Part shown: positions 62,897 through 64,000 of the stretch, in pieces
How positions within the stretch are numbered: the stretch's first letter is position 1
Layout: every line of letters begins with the position of its first letter
Assembly: GCF_900240945.1 (NCBI RefSeq)
Contig: NZ_OESG01000013.1
Coordinates: forward strand, 2,565,622-2,629,621
Origin: Mycobacterium sp. 3519A
Lineage (GTDB): Bacteria; Actinomycetota; Actinomycetes; Mycobacteriales; Mycobacteriaceae
DNA length: 64,000 bases
Direction: 5' to 3'
The notes under the pieces: model-generated
The model's database searches: none
Seen by the model: the letters and a program-made list of their open reading frames with translations, nothing else
What the model was told of the DNA's origin: nothing
Made by a program: the position numbers and the translations under genes

Positions 62897-64000
62897 ATCG
62901 TTGGTTGCGGCGGCGGTGGGTGCCTCGGGTGCCGCCGCGGTGGGGGCGTGGGCGCGGGTGGAAAACGTCGCCTGCGCGCGACGCTTGGCGGCCAGCGCCG
63001 ACATGCTGGAGGCGCGGTTGTCGGCTGCCGGGTCTGCCGAGCGTGATCAGTGGTGTCTGGACAATTGGGATTCGGTTAGTGCCGAGGTGGCCGCCGAGCA
63101 GAACGTCTCCAATGGGGTGGCCTCGCATCAATTGTTGGTGGCGATATCGCTGCGTGAGCGGCTGCCGCGGGTGGAGGCGGTGTTCGCCACCGGGGCGCTG
63201 TCTTATCGGTTGGTGGCCGCGATCGTGTCACGTACCCGGTTGGTGCGCGATCGGCAGGCCCGCGCCGAGTTGGATGCCGCGATCGCCGCCGAGGCCGAGA
63301 GTTGGACCAGGTTGTCGGCGACCAAAACCGAGACCGCCATCGACGCGTTGATCGATCGGATCGATCCGGGTGCGTTGCGGCGCACCGAGCGCAGCGCCCG
63401 TGGCCGGCATCTGGACATTGTGGATGGCGATGACGGCAGCGGCCTGGACAGCATCGAGGGCAGCCTGCTGGCCCCGCACAGCGCCGCGCTCAAGGAGCGG
63501 CTGCGTGCGCTGATCGGCTCGGTGTGCGGCAAGGATCCGCGCACCGTCGATCAATTGCGCGCTGATGCGATGGGGGCGATGGCCACCTACGCCGAGAAGC
63601 TGGGCTGTGAGTGCGGTGATCCGCACTGCCCCGCCGCGGCGGCGGCGTCGTCGGGTGGGGCGGTGATTCATGTGATCGCCGAGCAGTCCAGCCTGGCCGA
63701 TGACACACCGGTGCAGCTTGACGGTGCAGCCCCGCCGTTGTTCGATTCGGATAAGCCGTTGCGGGAACGCACGATTGACGAGGTGAGCGCCCCGGAACCA
63801 TTGCCAGGGCCGGCGCACACCAACCCGGCGGCGATCATTGGCGGCGGGATCCTGCCCGCGCCGCTGCTGGCGGCCAAACTGGCCGCCACCGCGGTGATTC
63901 GGCCGCTGATTCACCCCGGGGACGCGCCGCCTGAACCGCGCTACACCCCCTCGCGGGCGCTGGCCGATTTCGTCCGGTGTCGCGATATGACGTGTCGTTT
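62889..64000 (+). CDS. DUF222/HNH endonuclease (13E12-repeat type), 3'-truncated by the window edge
   Basis: Open from ATG at 62889 to the last base, 370 residues so far, in a frame without stops. The N-terminal 330 residues are DUF222-like (VASHQLLVAISLRERLPRVE, TGALSYRLVAAIVSRTRLV, RLSATKTETAIDALIDRIDP). The end, SRALADFVRCRDMTCR, is the usual entry into the C-terminal HNH nuclease motif, which lies beyond the window. CGDPHCPAAA in the middle could bind metal. M. tuberculosis carries many of these, some LexA-controlled. Codon use (more TTG, GAT and CGT) differs from the trp genes, which suggests a mobile or transferred element. Confidence 0.88.
   Translation, partial: MFESLVAAAVGASGAAAVGAWARVENVACARRLAASADMLEARLSAAGSAERDQWCLDNWDSVSAEVAAEQNVSNGVASHQLLVAISLRERLPRVEAVFATGALSYRLVAAIVSRTRLVRDRQARAELDAAIAAEAESWTRLSATKTETAIDALIDRIDPGALRRTERSARGRHLDIVDGDDGSGLDSIEGSLLAPHSAALKERLRALIGSVCGKDPRTVDQLRADAMGAMATYAEKLGCECGDPHCPAAAAASSGGAVIHVIAEQSSLADDTPVQLDGAAPPLFDSDKPLRERTIDEVSAPEPLPGPAHTNPAAIIGGGILPAPLLAAKLAATAVIRPLIHPGDAPPEPRYTPSRALADFVRCRDMTCR

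Overview
This is a 64 kb piece of a high-GC actinobacterial chromosome. It almost certainly comes from a mycobacterium, and probably from a rapidly growing, environmental-type species (Mycolicibacterium). The evidence is the gene order, which follows the conserved mycobacterial backbone: ileS, dinX, ansA, lspA, RluA-family synthase, dnaE1, ilvA, treZ/treY/treX, acyltransferase, bioA, bioF, bioD, bioB, nrtR/nadABC, hisDCBHA-impA-hisFI, bcp, trpE, trpC, trpB, trpA, lgt. Other signs are frequent GTG starts, ATGA/GTGA-type start-stop overlaps, and many leaderless-type promoters (a TANNNT -10 about 6-8 nt before the start codon). No rRNA, tRNA, CRISPR array or insertion sequence was seen.

Layout. 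1-8.1 kb: 3' part of ileS, an S4-domain protein, a Y-family polymerase, a secreted protein, asparaginase, and the overlapping lspA, RluA-type and RarD genes. 8.1-11.7 kb: accessory regulators, namely a DGPF/YCII protein with its ECF42 sigma factor, a TetR, a small membrane ORF, and a divergent HxlR/carboxymuconolactone decarboxylase pair with twin operators over the two start codons. 11.7-19.4 kb: dnaE1 closed by a long hairpin, a methyltransferase, small membrane and SRPBCC proteins, a deazaflavin oxidoreductase and ilvA. 19.4-27.7 kb (minus strand): a coupled operon of acyltransferase (sucT-like), treX, treY and treZ, for glycogen-to-trehalose conversion and envelope glycan acylation. 27.7-37.2 kb: biotin genes bioA, bioF-bioD-2H protein, bioQ (repressor) divergent from bioB-bsaP-DUF2567, interrupted by a large LuxR-family ATPase regulator and a YjbR protein. 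37.1-42.7 kb: lipase, NrtR repressor and nadABC. 42.9-46.3 kb: accessory genes (membrane-anchored protein, TetR/zinc alcohol dehydrogenase pair, LysE exporter, deazaflavin oxidoreductase). 46.4-52.8 kb: the his operon with impA inside it. 52.8-55.7 kb: SDR, ABC ATPase, peroxiredoxin and PhyH dioxygenase. 55.7-62.8 kb: trp operon running into lgt, whose product has a very long acidic tail. 62.9 kb to the end: the 5' part of a DUF222/HNH (13E12-type) gene with a LexA box over its start codon.

The most unusual structure is in the biotin regulon. The leaders of bioF and bioB both consist of a 13-bp BioQ-type palindrome fused to tandem 25-bp repeats, three copies at bioF and two plus a partial one at bioB. 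Each repeat carries a GTTCA half-site and a perfect 6-bp hairpin (GTCGGC/GCCGAC) whose loop varies. Predicted transcription starts sit at the first repeat, so the 5' UTRs would be chains of small hairpins. bioA has a related single hairpin at its predicted 5' end. I know of no description of such an array. It could be a cis-acting RNA element, a multi-half-site operator, or a simple repeat expansion.
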